Below, piece by piece: positions 11,014-20,804 of a stretch of 64,000 nt of DNA. Below the pieces are notes generated by a model that was not told where the DNA came from, searched no databases, and saw only the letters and a list, made by a program, of their open reading frames with translations. Source of the stretch: Pseudomonadota bacterium (GTDB lineage Bacteria; Pseudomonadota; Alphaproteobacteria; Rhodobacterales; Rhodobacteraceae); NCBI GenBank assembly GCA_038533575.1, contig JBCAYL010000001.1, forward strand, positions 1,082,226 through 1,146,225, in the 5' to 3' direction. A program made the translations under genes and the position numbers. Positions within the stretch are counted from its first letter, which is position 1. Every line of letters starts with the position of its first letter.

Positions 11014-12222
11014 TCAGGCCGCGCGCAGCGCCAGCACCGCGTTGAGCCCGCCAAACGCGAAGGCATTAGAGAGCGCGCCCGTGACCCTCACCTCGCGCGC
11101 CTCGTTGGGCACCACATCGAGCGCGCATTCCGGATCCGGCTCCTCGTAGCCGATCGTGGGCGCAATGACCCCGTCGCGCAGCGCCATCATGCAGGCCAGG
11201 AGCTCCACGGCGCCCGTCCCGCCGATGCAATGGCCGTGCATCGACTTCGTTGAAGAGATCATCACCCGGTCGGCCTCCGGGCCGAACGCGCCGGCCACAG
11301 CCGCGCATTCCGTCTTGTCATTGGCGGCGGTTCCGGTGCCATGGGCGTTGATGTAGCCGATCTCGCCCGGGTTCATGCCCGCGTCGCGCAGCGCACCGGC
11401 GATGGCGCGGCCCGCCCCCTGCTGCGACGGCATCACGATGTCGGCGGCATCCGAGGTCATGGCGAAGCCCGTGATCTCCGCGAGGATCTCGGCGCCGCGC
11501 GCCTTGGCATGGCCCATCTCCTCGAGGACGAAGATGCCCGCGCCTTCGCCCTGCACCATGCCGTTCCGGTTGCCCGAGAACGGGCGGCAGGCGTCGCGTG
11601 ACATCACCCGCAGCCCTTCCCACGCCTTGATCCCGCCGAAGGTAAGCATCGCCTCCGCCCCGCCCGTGACCATCGCATCGGCCATACCCGCGCGGATCAT
11701 CTGGAACGCGAGGCCCATGGCGTGATTGGAGGAGGAGCACGCGGTGGAGACGGTAAAGGACGGCCCCTTCAGATTGTATTCCATGGAGACGTGGGAGGCC
11801 GCGGCGTTATTCATCAGCTTGGGGACGACGAAGGGGTGGACCCGGTTCTTCCCCTCCTCGTAGACGGCGCGGTAATTGTCCTCCCAGGTGTTCATCCCGC
11901 CCGCGGCGGTGCCGAGCACGACGCCCGCCCGCGCGGCCAATTCGCCGCCGAAGGTCAGCCCCGCCTGCCCGATGGCCTCGCGCGCCGCGAGCAGCGTGAA
12001 CTGGGTGAAGCGGTCGTAGAGCGCGACCTGCTGGCGATTGAAATGCTGGGCCTCGTCATAGCCCGTCACCTGCCCGCCGATCTTGATCTGAAGCCGGTCG
12101 ACATTGGGAAAGTCCAGCGCACCGATGCCGCAACGGCCCTCGCGCATGGCCTCGAGCGTGGTGGGCACGTCGTGGCCCAAGGCATTGATCGTGCCTGCCC
12201 CGGTGATGACCACGCGTTTCAT
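11014..12222 (-). CDS. Beta-ketoacyl-ACP synthase, FabF (KAS II)-like
   Basis: Thiolase-fold condensing enzyme that elongates acyl-ACP with malonyl-ACP. The 402-residue protein keeps the Cys-His-His triad: Cys162 in TVSTACSSSNHAMG, His294 in INAHGTGTAAND and His329 in KSMHGHCIGGTG. It diverges from housekeeping FabF at the N-terminus. It is encoded 10 bases after a stand-alone acyl carrier protein and lpxD, so it may supply a specialised acyl chain for lipid A rather than general fatty acids. That role is inferred from context. Confidence 0.9.
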   Translation of the reverse strand: MKRVVITGAGTINALGHDVPTTLEAMREGRCGIGALDFPNVDRLQIKIGGQVTGYDEAQHFNRQQVALYDRFTQFTLLAAREAIGQAGLTFGGELAARAGVVLGTAAGGMNTWEDNYRAVYEEGKNRVHPFVVPKLMNNAAASHVSMEYNLKGPSFTVSTACSSSNHAMGLAFQMIRAGMADAMVTGGAEAMLTFGGIKAWEGLRVMSRDACRPFSGNRNGMVQGEGAGIFVLEEMGHAKARGAEILAEITGFAMTSDAADIVMPSQQGAGRAIAGALRDAGMNPGEIGYINAHGTGTAANDKTECAAVAGAFGPEADRVMISSTKSMHGHCIGGTGAVELLACMMALRDGVIAPTIGYEEPDPECALDVVPNEAREVRVTGALSNAFAFGGLNAVLALRAA

Positions 12223-12232
12223 GAGCTGTGCT

Positions 12233-12490
12233 TCATTTCTGCTCTTTGATCAGCTCTTTGACCGCGCGCGTGATGGCGGCGACGGAGGAGATGTCAAAAT
12301 CGCTCTTCTCGGGCTCGTTGGCGTTGAACGGCACTTGGATGTCGAAGGCCTCCTCAATGCCGAAGATGCATTCCACGAGGCCGAGGGAATCGAGGCCGAG
12401 GTCTTCGAGCGTGCTTTCGTCGGAGACGTCCGCGGGCTCGAGCATCGCCTGTTCGGCGATGATCTCCTTGACCTTCGTGTCGACATCCAT
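12233..12490 (-). CDS. Acyl carrier protein (specialised)
   Basis: An 85-residue ACP with the phosphopantetheine attachment Ser35 in LEDLGLDSLGLVECIFGIEE. The second half is unusual: after FDIQVPFNANEPEKSDFDISSVAAIT it lacks the standard EKI-x-T-V-x-D ending of housekeeping AcpP, which would be encoded elsewhere. It lies between lpxD and a KAS II-like gene on the same strand, suggesting a dedicated carrier comparable in concept to rhizobial AcpXL, although the sequence is not an obvious AcpXL. Confidence 0.9.
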   Translation of the reverse strand: MDVDTKVKEIIAEQAMLEPADVSDESTLEDLGLDSLGLVECIFGIEEAFDIQVPFNANEPEKSDFDISSVAAITRAVKELIKEQK

Positions 12491-12520
12491 GGGCGCTCTC
12501 CTGCCTCGCTCGCGCCGGAT

Positions 12521-13606
12521 TTAGTCACTCCCCCGGAGCTTTGAAACCGCTTTTTTGAGCGCCGCGAGGTCACGCGGGAGGCGGCGGAGCGCCTTGTAGC
12601 TTTCGATGCTGGCGGTCATCTGCGTGGCGGGCGAGCCGAGCATGACGCGCCCGGCCGGTACGTTCGACATGCAGAGCGTGCCGGCCCCGGTGACGACGCG
12701 GTCGCCGATGCTGATGTTGTCGACCACGCCGGACTGCCCGCCGAGGATGACGAAATCGCCGATCTTGGCGGAGCCCGCGATGCCCACCTGGCCGCAGAGC
12801 AGGCAATGCTGGCCGATCTCGGCGTTGTGTCCCACCTGCACGAGGCTGTCGATCTTGGTGCCCGTGCCGATGCGCGTCGCGCGGATGGTGCCGCGGTCGA
12901 TGCTGCTGCCCGCGCCGATCTCCACGTCGTCTCCGATCTCTACCCCGCCCAGCGAATGGATACGCGCCCAGGGCTGCTGCGCGGCCTCGCTCTCCTTGCC
13001 CAGCGTTTCGCGCACGGTCTCGGCGCTCGAGGGCTCCGGCGTTACGAACGAAAAGCCATCGCCGCCGAGGACGGCGCCCGGCTGGATGACCACACGCGCC
13101 CCAATCCGCACGCCATGGGTGATGCGCACCCCGTCACGGATGAAGGCATCGGCGCCGATGCGCGTCCCTGCCCCGATGCTCACATGGCTGCCGATCCGCG
13201 CGCCGGCCTCGATCACGACACCGGGCCCGATGACCGTGTAGGGGCCGAGCGCCACGGCTTCGACCGCCGCATCGGGCGCGATGACGGCGGTGGGATGCTG
13301 GCTCGGCGCGCCGGCAGCTTCCCAGGCGGCGTCATAGAGCCTCGTGAGCGCGGCCATGGCATAGCGCGGGCGGCCAACGCAAATGGCCGCGGCGAGCCCG
13401 AGCCCCTGCCAATCTGCCCCGTCCCAGAGAAGCGCGGCCCGCGCTGCACCGTGGGCGAGTGTTTCGGCGTAGGCCGGGTTGGAGGCGAGTGCGAGTTCAT
13501 CGGGCGCTGCCATGGCAGGCTCTGCCAGACCGGAGACGGTGAGCTCCCCGTCGCCCTGTGGGGCCACGCCGAGGGCGGCGGCGATATCCTTGATCTTGTG
13601 GGCCAT
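12521..13606 (-). CDS. lpxD: UDP-3-O-acylglucosamine N-acyltransferase
   Basis: Third step of lipid A synthesis: transfer of a 3-hydroxyacyl chain from ACP to the 2-amino group of UDP-3-O-acylglucosamine. The 361-residue protein has an N-terminal uridine-binding domain (about residues 1-100, with ELALASNPAYAETL) and a left-handed beta-helix of hexapeptide repeats (IGPGVVIEAGARIGSHV and onward). The catalytic His lies in VQVGHNAEIGQHC. First gene of the lpxD-ACP-KAS unit; lpxA, fabZ and lpxB are not in this window, so lpxD is separated from the classical lpx cluster. Confidence 0.95.
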   Translation of the reverse strand: MAHKIKDIAAALGVAPQGDGELTVSGLAEPAMAAPDELALASNPAYAETLAHGAARAALLWDGADWQGLGLAAAICVGRPRYAMAALTRLYDAAWEAAGAPSQHPTAVIAPDAAVEAVALGPYTVIGPGVVIEAGARIGSHVSIGAGTRIGADAFIRDGVRITHGVRIGARVVIQPGAVLGGDGFSFVTPEPSSAETVRETLGKESEAAQQPWARIHSLGGVEIGDDVEIGAGSSIDRGTIRATRIGTGTKIDSLVQVGHNAEIGQHCLLCGQVGIAGSAKIGDFVILGGQSGVVDNISIGDRVVTGAGTLCMSNVPAGRVMLGSPATQMTASIESYKALRRLPRDLAALKKAVSKLRGSD

Positions 13607-13644
13607 CGCCTCCTCCCGCGGCAGGGCCGCCGCGCGGGGCGGTG

Positions 13645-15249
13645 CTACCCCCTCGGCGCGCCTAGCGCCACCCCTTGCGCCGCGAGCGCATCCCAGATGC
13701 GGGCGTCGCGGCCATAGACATCGCGGCGGAAATGCAGCTCGCCTGTGGGGGTCGTGAAGGCGGTGCGATAGACGAGATGGACCGGTACGGGCTCCACGAG
13801 ATCGACCTGCGCCTCCACGCCTGTCCGCAGCTTTGCCTGGAAGAAGCCTTCGGGATCTGCCTCCTGCGCGGCCAGCAGCGCATAGGCGAAATCGAACGGG
13901 TCATTGAGCCGGATGCAGCCGTGGGAGAAGGCGCGCACCTCGCGCGCAAAGAGGCTCTTCTGCGGCGTGTCGTGCAGGTAGATGTTGTACTTGTTCGGGA
14001 ACATGAACTTCACGAGCCCCAGCGCGTTGGAGCGGCTCGGCGGCTGGCGCATGTCGAATGGGAAGTTGCGCTGCGTGAACTGGGTAAAGTCCACCTCCGC
14101 GCGGTTCACGCGACGCCCGCGCACATCGGTGATCTCGAGATGACCCACGGCGTTGGGATTGGCCTTGAGCTGCGGCAGGTATTCCTTCGTCGCGATGGAG
14201 CGCGGCACGTACCAGCTCGGGTTGATGACCATGTGCTCCATCTCATCGGAAAATTCCGGCGAGCGGCGGTCACTGTCGCGCGCGCCGATGACGGAGCGGG
14301 TCTTGAAGGTCGTCACGCCGTGGTCACGCACCTGCGCGGTGAAATCCGTGAGGTTTACCCAGATGTGGCGATCACCCAGGGGCCGGTTGATCCAGCGCTC
14401 GCGCTCCATGGCCACATGGACCTGAGCGAGGCGCGTATCCACGCCCTTGTTGATCTCGGCCAGCGTGCCGGCCCCGGCCACGCCATCTTCCTCGAGCCCG
14501 TTGGCCGCTTGGAACCGGCGCACCGCCTGCGAGATGGCGAGGTCATAGGTCTCGGTCGTGGTCCGCTCGAGATGGCCCATGGCGATGAGCCTGTTGCGGA
14601 GCGCCACGACGGCCGGGCCTCGATCACCGATTTCCAAGGCCCGCGCCTGTACCGTGGCGCCCCAACCTCCCCCGGCCATGAGCTCTTCAAGCATGCGCTT
14701 CTGCTTCATGAGGCGCGTGTATTCCTGTGTCGCGGGTGGCAAGGCGTCCATGAACGCGCCGGGCGCTGCCGATGCGCCGAACTCCGTCAGGAGCGCACCG
14801 CGGTCGCGCAGCGGCACCTCACGCTTGATCTCGTCATCCACCTCGCCCGGGGTGAGCACGCCCGTCTGCACGTCGCGGGCATACTCGAGGAAGGTCCGCG
14901 TCATGTAGACTTCGAGCGCGCCCATATCGGCCACGGTGCGCGCTGCGCGCATCTGCGAGATCACGGCGTTCGGCGCGTAGTCCGACACCGGCAGTCCGTG
15001 GAGCGGCGCCTCGCGCAGTGCCTCGATCAACGCCACCCGGCGTGCCTGGTCGGCGTCTCGCGTCCAAATCGGGGTGTAGGCGCGCTCCCGGTAGAAGGTC
15101 GCGATGGCCGCATCCCCGGCCGCCGCTTCCGCCACGGCCTGCTTGAAGGCGGTGACCTGCGCCTGCGCCGGAAGGGCGAAGCACACGGCGACACCACCGA
15201 TGGCAAGGAGTTTGCAGAGGACCCGCGAAAGCCAGTGAGAGAGCGCCAT
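13645..15249 (-). CDS. L,D-transpeptidase, YcbB (LdtD)-type
   Basis: Periplasmic enzyme forming 3-3 (meso-DAP to meso-DAP) crosslinks in peptidoglycan. The 534-residue precursor starts MALSHWLSRV with a signal peptide ending in ALPAQAQ (about residue 30). It is followed by an N-terminal scaffold domain, a PG_binding_1 domain (RGPAVVALRNRLIAMGHL...DGVAGAGTLAEIN) and a YkuD catalytic domain with HGCIRLNDPFDFAYAL, whose Cys is the nucleophile. An upstream 45-codon extension was rejected because it would bury the signal peptide. It diverges from a DUF882/MepK-like peptidase gene. Confidence 0.93.
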   Translation of the reverse strand: MALSHWLSRVLCKLLAIGGVAVCFALPAQAQVTAFKQAVAEAAAGDAAIATFYRERAYTPIWTRDADQARRVALIEALREAPLHGLPVSDYAPNAVISQMRAARTVADMGALEVYMTRTFLEYARDVQTGVLTPGEVDDEIKREVPLRDRGALLTEFGASAAPGAFMDALPPATQEYTRLMKQKRMLEELMAGGGWGATVQARALEIGDRGPAVVALRNRLIAMGHLERTTTETYDLAISQAVRRFQAANGLEEDGVAGAGTLAEINKGVDTRLAQVHVAMERERWINRPLGDRHIWVNLTDFTAQVRDHGVTTFKTRSVIGARDSDRRSPEFSDEMEHMVINPSWYVPRSIATKEYLPQLKANPNAVGHLEITDVRGRRVNRAEVDFTQFTQRNFPFDMRQPPSRSNALGLVKFMFPNKYNIYLHDTPQKSLFAREVRAFSHGCIRLNDPFDFAYALLAAQEADPEGFFQAKLRTGVEAQVDLVEPVPVHLVYRTAFTTPTGELHFRRDVYGRDARIWDALAAQGVALGAPRG

Positions 15250-15565
15250 GACCAACCTTCCGGTGAAATCAAAACTACAATGGAATGATGACACGGCATC
15301 AATCGCCGCGCGTCCACTCACGAATACGGCATCGCCAAGGCGCTCTCCAACCCTGTTGCCAACAATCACCGCGCCTTTGCACAAAAGTCACAGCCCCCCT
15401 TGGATGCGCAAGAATTCGCCAATTTGGGAAACAATCCAGGGCTTTGGGCAAAACCGTCTTGGGAGGCCTCACGTCTTATGCCATAAGGCCGCAACACCTG
15501 GGGACGCCGATGGCCAACAAAGATTGGCGCGGTTTGGTGAACGGGACAACAAGGGCATTGAGGCC
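15250..15565. other. Divergent intergenic region with a 13-base palindrome
   Basis: This 316-base gap separates the two divergent peptidoglycan genes and has lower GC than its surroundings. The only clear element is the perfect palindrome CTTATG-C-CATAAG at 15475-15487, about 79 bases before the DUF882 gene, which could be an operator for a dimeric regulator. No promoter pair with convincing spacing and no small ORF with a ribosome-binding site was found. Confidence 0.4.
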
Positions 15566-16132
15566 ATGAACGATACAGGCATGCGCTTTTCGCGTCGCGG
15601 GTTACTGCGTGCATTTGTAGCCACCGCCATCACGGCAGCGCCGACCTACTCCAACGCTTTCGGCTTTCTGCGCGGTGCGGGCGATGTGCGCCGGATCAAG
15701 ATGTATTCCGGGCGCACGGGCGAACATCTCGACATGATCTACTGGATCGACGGCAAGTACATCGCCGACGCCATGCAGGAAGTGAATTACTTCATGCGCG
15801 ACTGGCGTCAGGACGCGGCCGCCTCCATGGACACGCGCACCGTCGATATCATCGCCGCCACGCGCAACCTCCTCGACACCGACAATGGCTTCATGCTGCT
15901 TTCGGGCTACCGCACGCCCCAGACCAACGCGATGCTGCGTCGGCGCTCCTCGGGCGTGGCCAAGCGCTCCCTCCACATGGAAGCGAAAGCAGCCGACCTG
16001 CGCATGAACGGCCGCTCCGTGAGCGCCGTGGCCCGCGCGGCAGCCTCCTGCGCGGCAGGCGGCGTCGGCAAGTATTCGGGGTCGAACTTCGTGCACGTGG
16101 ATTGCGGAACGGTGCGCACCTGGGGCCGCTGA
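15566..16132 (+). CDS. DUF882 (YcbK/MepK-like) peptidoglycan peptidase
   Basis: A 188-residue protein of the M15-like DUF882 family; the E. coli member MepK cleaves 3-3 peptidoglycan crosslinks. The N-terminus (RFSRRGLLRAFVATAITAAPTYSNA) carries a twin-arginine motif and a hydrophobic core, so export is probably by Tat. Zinc-site residues are visible in RSLHMEAKAADLRM (His, Asp) and NFVHVDCG (His). The start could be ATG 15566 or ATG 15581; neither has ideal ribosome-binding-site spacing. It diverges from a YcbB-type L,D-transpeptidase, pairing a maker and a probable breaker of the same bond. Confidence 0.9.
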   Translation: MNDTGMRFSRRGLLRAFVATAITAAPTYSNAFGFLRGAGDVRRIKMYSGRTGEHLDMIYWIDGKYIADAMQEVNYFMRDWRQDAAASMDTRTVDIIAATRNLLDTDNGFMLLSGYRTPQTNAMLRRRSSGVAKRSLHMEAKAADLRMNGRSVSAVARAAASCAAGGVGKYSGSNFVHVDCGTVRTWGR

Positions 16133-16154
16133 ACCCCAGCCCTACCTGATCGAG

Positions 16155-16178
16155 AAAAGGCCCCGCTGGGGCTTTTTT
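16155..16178 (+). terminator. Intrinsic terminator after DUF882 gene
   Basis: AAAAGGCCCC-GCT-GGGGCTTTTTT: a five-base GC stem with a three-base loop and a six-T tail, 22 bases after the stop codon. Confidence 0.85.
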
Positions 16179-16249
16179 CTTGTCTGGCCTCGAGCGCCCG
16201 CATGTGAGGCATTGCAGCACTGCGCAGAGCCGCCTATAGCCACGGCAGT

Positions 16250-16326
<77 letters not shown>

Positions 16327-16357
16327 TTTTCACAGAACTGATGCCCGCTTCGTCCCC

Positions 16358-17581
16358 TTAGGCCAGGAGATCGTGACAGAGCTCCAACGCGTCGACGAGG
16401 GCGTCCACCTCCTCGGTCGTGTTGTACATTCCGAACGAGGCCCGCGCCGTCGCAGGCACGCCCATGTGCTCCATGAGCGGCTGGCAGCAATGGTGCCCCG
16501 CGCGCACGGCGATGCCGCGCTTGTCGAGGATGGTCGAGATATCGTGGGCATGGGCGGCGCCGTTCATCGTGAACGAGAAAATCGCTGCCTTGTCAGGGGT
16601 ATGCCCCTGCACGTTGAGCCAGTTCAGGCCGTCGAGCCGATCGCGCGCATAATCGCGCAGCGTGTCCTCGTGGGCGGAAATGGCCTCCATCCCGTGGGCC
16701 AACATGTACTCCACCGCCACGCCGAGCCCGATCTGCTGCACGATGCCCGGCGTCCCCGCCTCGAACTTCATCGGCGGCTTATTCCAGGAGATGTGGTCGC
16801 GGTGGACTTCGTTGATCATGTCCCCGCCGCCCATGAAGGGGCGCATCTCCTCCATCCGCGCGCGCTTGATGTAAATCGCGCCGGAGCCTGACGGGCCGTA
16901 GAGCTTGTGGCCGGTAACGGCGTAGAAATCGCAGTCGAGATCGGCCACGTCCACGGGCATGTGCGCAGCGGCCTGCGAGCCGTCGACGAGGACTGCCACG
17001 CCTTTCGCGTGAGCCGCCTCGGTGATGGCTTTCACATCGACTTTCGTGCCCAACACGTTGGAAAGATGGGTGATCGCCACGAGCTTCGTCTTCGGGCCGA
17101 TGGCGTCGATGACCGCTTGGGGGTCTAGCGCCCCCGCGCTGTCCACGTCCACCCACTTCAACACAGCACCCTGCCGTTCGCGCAGGAAATGCCAAGGCAC
17201 GATGTTGGCGTGGTGCTCGGCGATGGAGAGCACGATCTCGTCGCCGGGCTCGAAGCGCGGCATGGCCCAGGCATAGGCGACGAGGTTGATCCCTTCCGTC
17301 GTGCCCGAGGTGAAGACGATCTCCTCCTCCGAGGGCGCGTTCAGGAAGCGCGCGAGCGTCCCACGGACGGCCTCGTATTTCTCGGTGGCCACATTAGACA
17401 GATAGTGCAAGCCACGGTGAACATTGGCGTATTCGTGGCTGTAGGCATGGCTGACCGCATCGATGACCGCTTGCGGCTTTTGCGGCGAGGCGCCGTTGTC
17501 GAGATAGACAAGCGGCTTGCCGTTCACCTCCCGCGCGAGGATCGGGAAATCGCGGCGCACCGCGGCGACGTCGTATGTCAT
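16358..17581 (-). CDS. sufS: Cysteine desulfurase SufS
   Basis: PLP enzyme that takes sulfur from cysteine for Fe-S assembly by SufBCD. The 407-residue protein starts MTYDVAAVRRDFPIL and shows the PLP lysine in AVTGHKLYGPSGSG and the sulfur-carrying Cys in RAGHHCCQPLMEHMG, which has the group II RxGHHC context. Last gene of the suf operon; its start overlaps the preceding YIP1-like gene by ATGA. A second, group I-like desulfurase is encoded at the head of the same operon. No separate SufE or SufU is seen here. Confidence 0.96.
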   Translation of the reverse strand: MTYDVAAVRRDFPILAREVNGKPLVYLDNGASPQKPQAVIDAVSHAYSHEYANVHRGLHYLSNVATEKYEAVRGTLARFLNAPSEEEIVFTSGTTEGINLVAYAWAMPRFEPGDEIVLSIAEHHANIVPWHFLRERQGAVLKWVDVDSAGALDPQAVIDAIGPKTKLVAITHLSNVLGTKVDVKAITEAAHAKGVAVLVDGSQAAAHMPVDVADLDCDFYAVTGHKLYGPSGSGAIYIKRARMEEMRPFMGGGDMINEVHRDHISWNKPPMKFEAGTPGIVQQIGLGVAVEYMLAHGMEAISAHEDTLRDYARDRLDGLNWLNVQGHTPDKAAIFSFTMNGAAHAHDISTILDKRGIAVRAGHHCCQPLMEHMGVPATARASFGMYNTTEEVDALVDALELCHDLLA

Positions 17582-18141
17582 AGACCCACTCCGATGAGAC
17601 CGAGAAGAAGCGTGAGGCCGAGCATGATGCCCACGATGACGAAGAGCATGAGAAGCGCCGCCCGGCCCAGCGAGCCGAAATTGTGCAGCTCGCTGACAAA
17701 GCTCAAGAGCACCCAGATGAGCCCGATGGAGATACCGAGGCCCGCCAGGGCGCTGAGCGGCGGGGAAAAGAGGATGAGCATCCCCTGGATGATGAGCCCG
17801 GCGACCTGCAAAATCTGCAGCCAAGCCACGATGAGAAGCGCGCCTGTCAGCGTGCCCTCCCCATCCATCGCGTTGCCCGTGAAATGGATCGCGTAGCCCA
17901 GGATTACGGTCGTGCAGCCGAGGAAGACGAGCGTCATCCACGGGCTAAGCGGCTCTAGCGCGGGCACGAGCGGCACGGGCTCCCCGCCCGACATGACAAA
18001 CATCACCAGCACGGTCACGACGAGCGAGAGCGCCAGCATCGTCCACGCCACATCCCGGCTCAGATTGAGCCCGAGGAGCGCGCGCGCGGCCTCTGTCGGA
18101 CGCGTCACCGAGGTGCCCATGAGGGAGACGAGGCCGTTCAT
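17578..18141 (-). CDS. YIP1-like multi-pass membrane protein
   Basis: A 187-residue protein with about five predicted transmembrane helices, including MLALSLVVTVLVMFVMS, WMTLVFLGCTTVILGYAI and AALLMLFVIVGIMLGLTLL. The overall pattern fits the YIP1 superfamily. It overlaps the gene before it and sufS after it by 4 bases each, so it is translated as part of the suf operon. No catalytic motif is visible; function unknown. Confidence 0.8.
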   Translation of the reverse strand: MNGLVSLMGTSVTRPTEAARALLGLNLSRDVAWTMLALSLVVTVLVMFVMSGGEPVPLVPALEPLSPWMTLVFLGCTTVILGYAIHFTGNAMDGEGTLTGALLIVAWLQILQVAGLIIQGMLILFSPPLSALAGLGISIGLIWVLLSFVSELHNFGSLGRAALLMLFVIVGIMLGLTLLLGLIGVGL

Positions 18142-18617
18142 CCCTGCTCCGCCTCCCTGAGATTGACCGACCACAGCACGACAAAGATCACGAACCAGAG
18201 CCCACCCGTCAGCTGCGCCTCCGTGCCCGCCCCGATGAAGCCCTGCGTGAGCCCCCAGAGCAAAATGAGCGGCGAGGTCGCCAGGAGGGTCCAGAAGAGC
18301 GCGAGCCGCGCACCGTACCACGTCCCCTTCCCTCCGATGGCGCGGGCGAGAAGATGTGAGAGCGCCGCGAGCCCGTAGAGGATGAGCGGCATGATGAAGA
18401 GCGAGGAGAACATCGCGTAGACGAGATCCTGCGTGAGATCGCTCCCTGTCAGCTCCGCCTGCCGCGCGAGCCGCGGCCAGGAGGCCACGAAGAGCATGGT
18501 GCAGGCGCCCAGAAGGATGGCGATGGCACGGTCCTCCCGCTGCCCGGCCTCGAGAAGCCGGCGCATGACCGTCCGCGGACGGCGGTAGCTCTGCACGATG
18601 TCGCGCGTCACAGGCAT
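18138..18617 (-). CDS. YIP1-like multi-pass membrane protein
   Basis: A 159-residue protein with four to five helices (AIAILLGACTMLFVASW, YAMFSSLFIMPLILYGLAAL, ALFWTLLATSPLILLWGL, GLWFVIFVVLWSVNL). The start MPVTRDIVQSYRRP shares one base with the sufD stop (TGATG), which is preferred to an ATG five codons earlier. It precedes a second YIP1-like gene by a 4-base overlap, so the pair may be diverged paralogues. Location in the suf operon is the only functional hint. Confidence 0.8.
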   Translation of the reverse strand: MPVTRDIVQSYRRPRTVMRRLLEAGQREDRAIAILLGACTMLFVASWPRLARQAELTGSDLTQDLVYAMFSSLFIMPLILYGLAALSHLLARAIGGKGTWYGARLALFWTLLATSPLILLWGLTQGFIGAGTEAQLTGGLWFVIFVVLWSVNLREAEQG

Positions 18618-19921
18618 CAGTCCGCGAGCCACCCTTCGATCTGGCCCAGCACCATCTCCGCCAGCTCGGCATCCTCGATCTCATCGAGTGCCTCGGCGAG
18701 GAAGGAAAGCGTCAGCAGGTTCTCCGCCGTCTTCCGCGGCACGCCCCGGGAGCGCAGGTAAAAGAGCGCCTCCTCGTCGATCGCGCCCGACGTCGACCCG
18801 TGCGAGCAGGCCACGTCGTCGGCGTAGATCTCGAGCTCGGGCTTGGCGAGAAACTGGCTGTCGTCATCGAGCAGAAGCGACTGGCTGATCTGGTAGCCAT
18901 CGGTCTTCTGCGCGTGAGGCTGCACGAGAATCTTGCCCTGGAAGACACCCACCGCGCCGTTGCGCAGCACCTTCTTGAAGACCTGCCGGCTTTCGCAGTT
19001 CACCGCGTCATGGGTGATATAGACGGTGTCGTCGTGGTGGAATTTTCCGCGCGCCCCATCGCCAAGGCAACCGCCCGCGATATGCGCGACGGCATTGTCC
19101 CCGAGGATCTCGAGGACGGCCTCGTTCCGCGTGGCCGCGCCATTGGCGGTGAAGCCGAAGCTCTTGAACGTGCTCTCCACGCCCGTGCGGGCAAAGAGAT
19201 TGGTGAGCGTGGCGCGATCCTGCTCCGGGGCCTGGATGCGCAGGTGATGGAACGTGCCGGTCTCGGCGATATCGGCCTCGAGCATCACGTTCGAGCGCCC
19301 GCCCGGCTGCCCCTCTTCGAGAAGCGTGAGCGACGCGCCGGGATCGACCTTCACGAGGTGATGCAGCACGGCCTCGCCCCCGCCCGAGCGGTAGGAGATG
19401 CGGATGGGCCGCGCGACCGCGCCCGTGGCGTGGATGAGGAGCCCGTCCTCGGCAGTGGCGGTGTTGAGCGCCGCAAGGGGGCGCGCCACCGGCTTGAAGA
19501 GGCGCGCGCCATCGACGCGCGGCGCCTCGTTCGCGGACGCTTCGAGCACGCCGTAGAGCGCCTTGGCCCAGTGCAGGTCGGTATGGCTCACATCCGCGAG
19601 CCGCTCGATCTTCACGTGCTCGAGGGCGGTGTCGTCGGAGGCGTCCGCATCGAAGACGCCATCCACGAAAACAAGCGTCAGCGGCGCGGCGGCGTCGAAC
19701 ACACGCGACGCCTCGGAAGAGGCATCATGGGCCTTGGCGCCTGTCCACGCGTCCGGGCGGGTGAATTTCCAGTACTCGTCCCGGCCCATGGGCATCCCGA
19801 GTGCTGCGAGCCGCAGCCGGGCAGCCTCACGCGCCTGCGTGAGCCACGGGCCCGCCTCCGGCAGCGGATGGGCGGCGAGCACCGCCTCGGTGAGGTCCTG
19901 TCGTGCTTCTGGCAGCGCCAT
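18617..19921 (-). CDS. sufD: Fe-S assembly scaffold protein SufD
   Basis: Beta-helix partner of SufB in the SufBC2D scaffold complex. The 434-residue protein has a helical N-terminal part with the typical REAARLRLAALGMPMGRDEYWKFT stretch and a right-handed beta-helix core. Its C-terminus includes DDSQFLAKPELEIYADDVACSHGSTSG, where the His corresponds to the conserved SufD histidine region. It starts immediately after the sufC stop with no gap. Confidence 0.96.
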   Translation of the reverse strand: MALPEARQDLTEAVLAAHPLPEAGPWLTQAREAARLRLAALGMPMGRDEYWKFTRPDAWTGAKAHDASSEASRVFDAAAPLTLVFVDGVFDADASDDTALEHVKIERLADVSHTDLHWAKALYGVLEASANEAPRVDGARLFKPVARPLAALNTATAEDGLLIHATGAVARPIRISYRSGGGEAVLHHLVKVDPGASLTLLEEGQPGGRSNVMLEADIAETGTFHHLRIQAPEQDRATLTNLFARTGVESTFKSFGFTANGAATRNEAVLEILGDNAVAHIAGGCLGDGARGKFHHDDTVYITHDAVNCESRQVFKKVLRNGAVGVFQGKILVQPHAQKTDGYQISQSLLLDDDSQFLAKPELEIYADDVACSHGSTSGAIDEEALFYLRSRGVPRKTAENLLTLSFLAEALDEIEDAELAEMVLGQIEGWLAD

Positions 19922-20674
<753 letters not shown>

Positions 20675-20804
20675 CGGACGGCTCCTTTGGACCGCGCACC
20701 GGGCGCGGCACTTTCAATGGGGGACATAAGCGGGGACGCAAGCACGAACACCCGGGCCAACAAGTCGGCACCGGGGCAAATGCGCTCGGATGTGAAGTCT
20801 GTGG

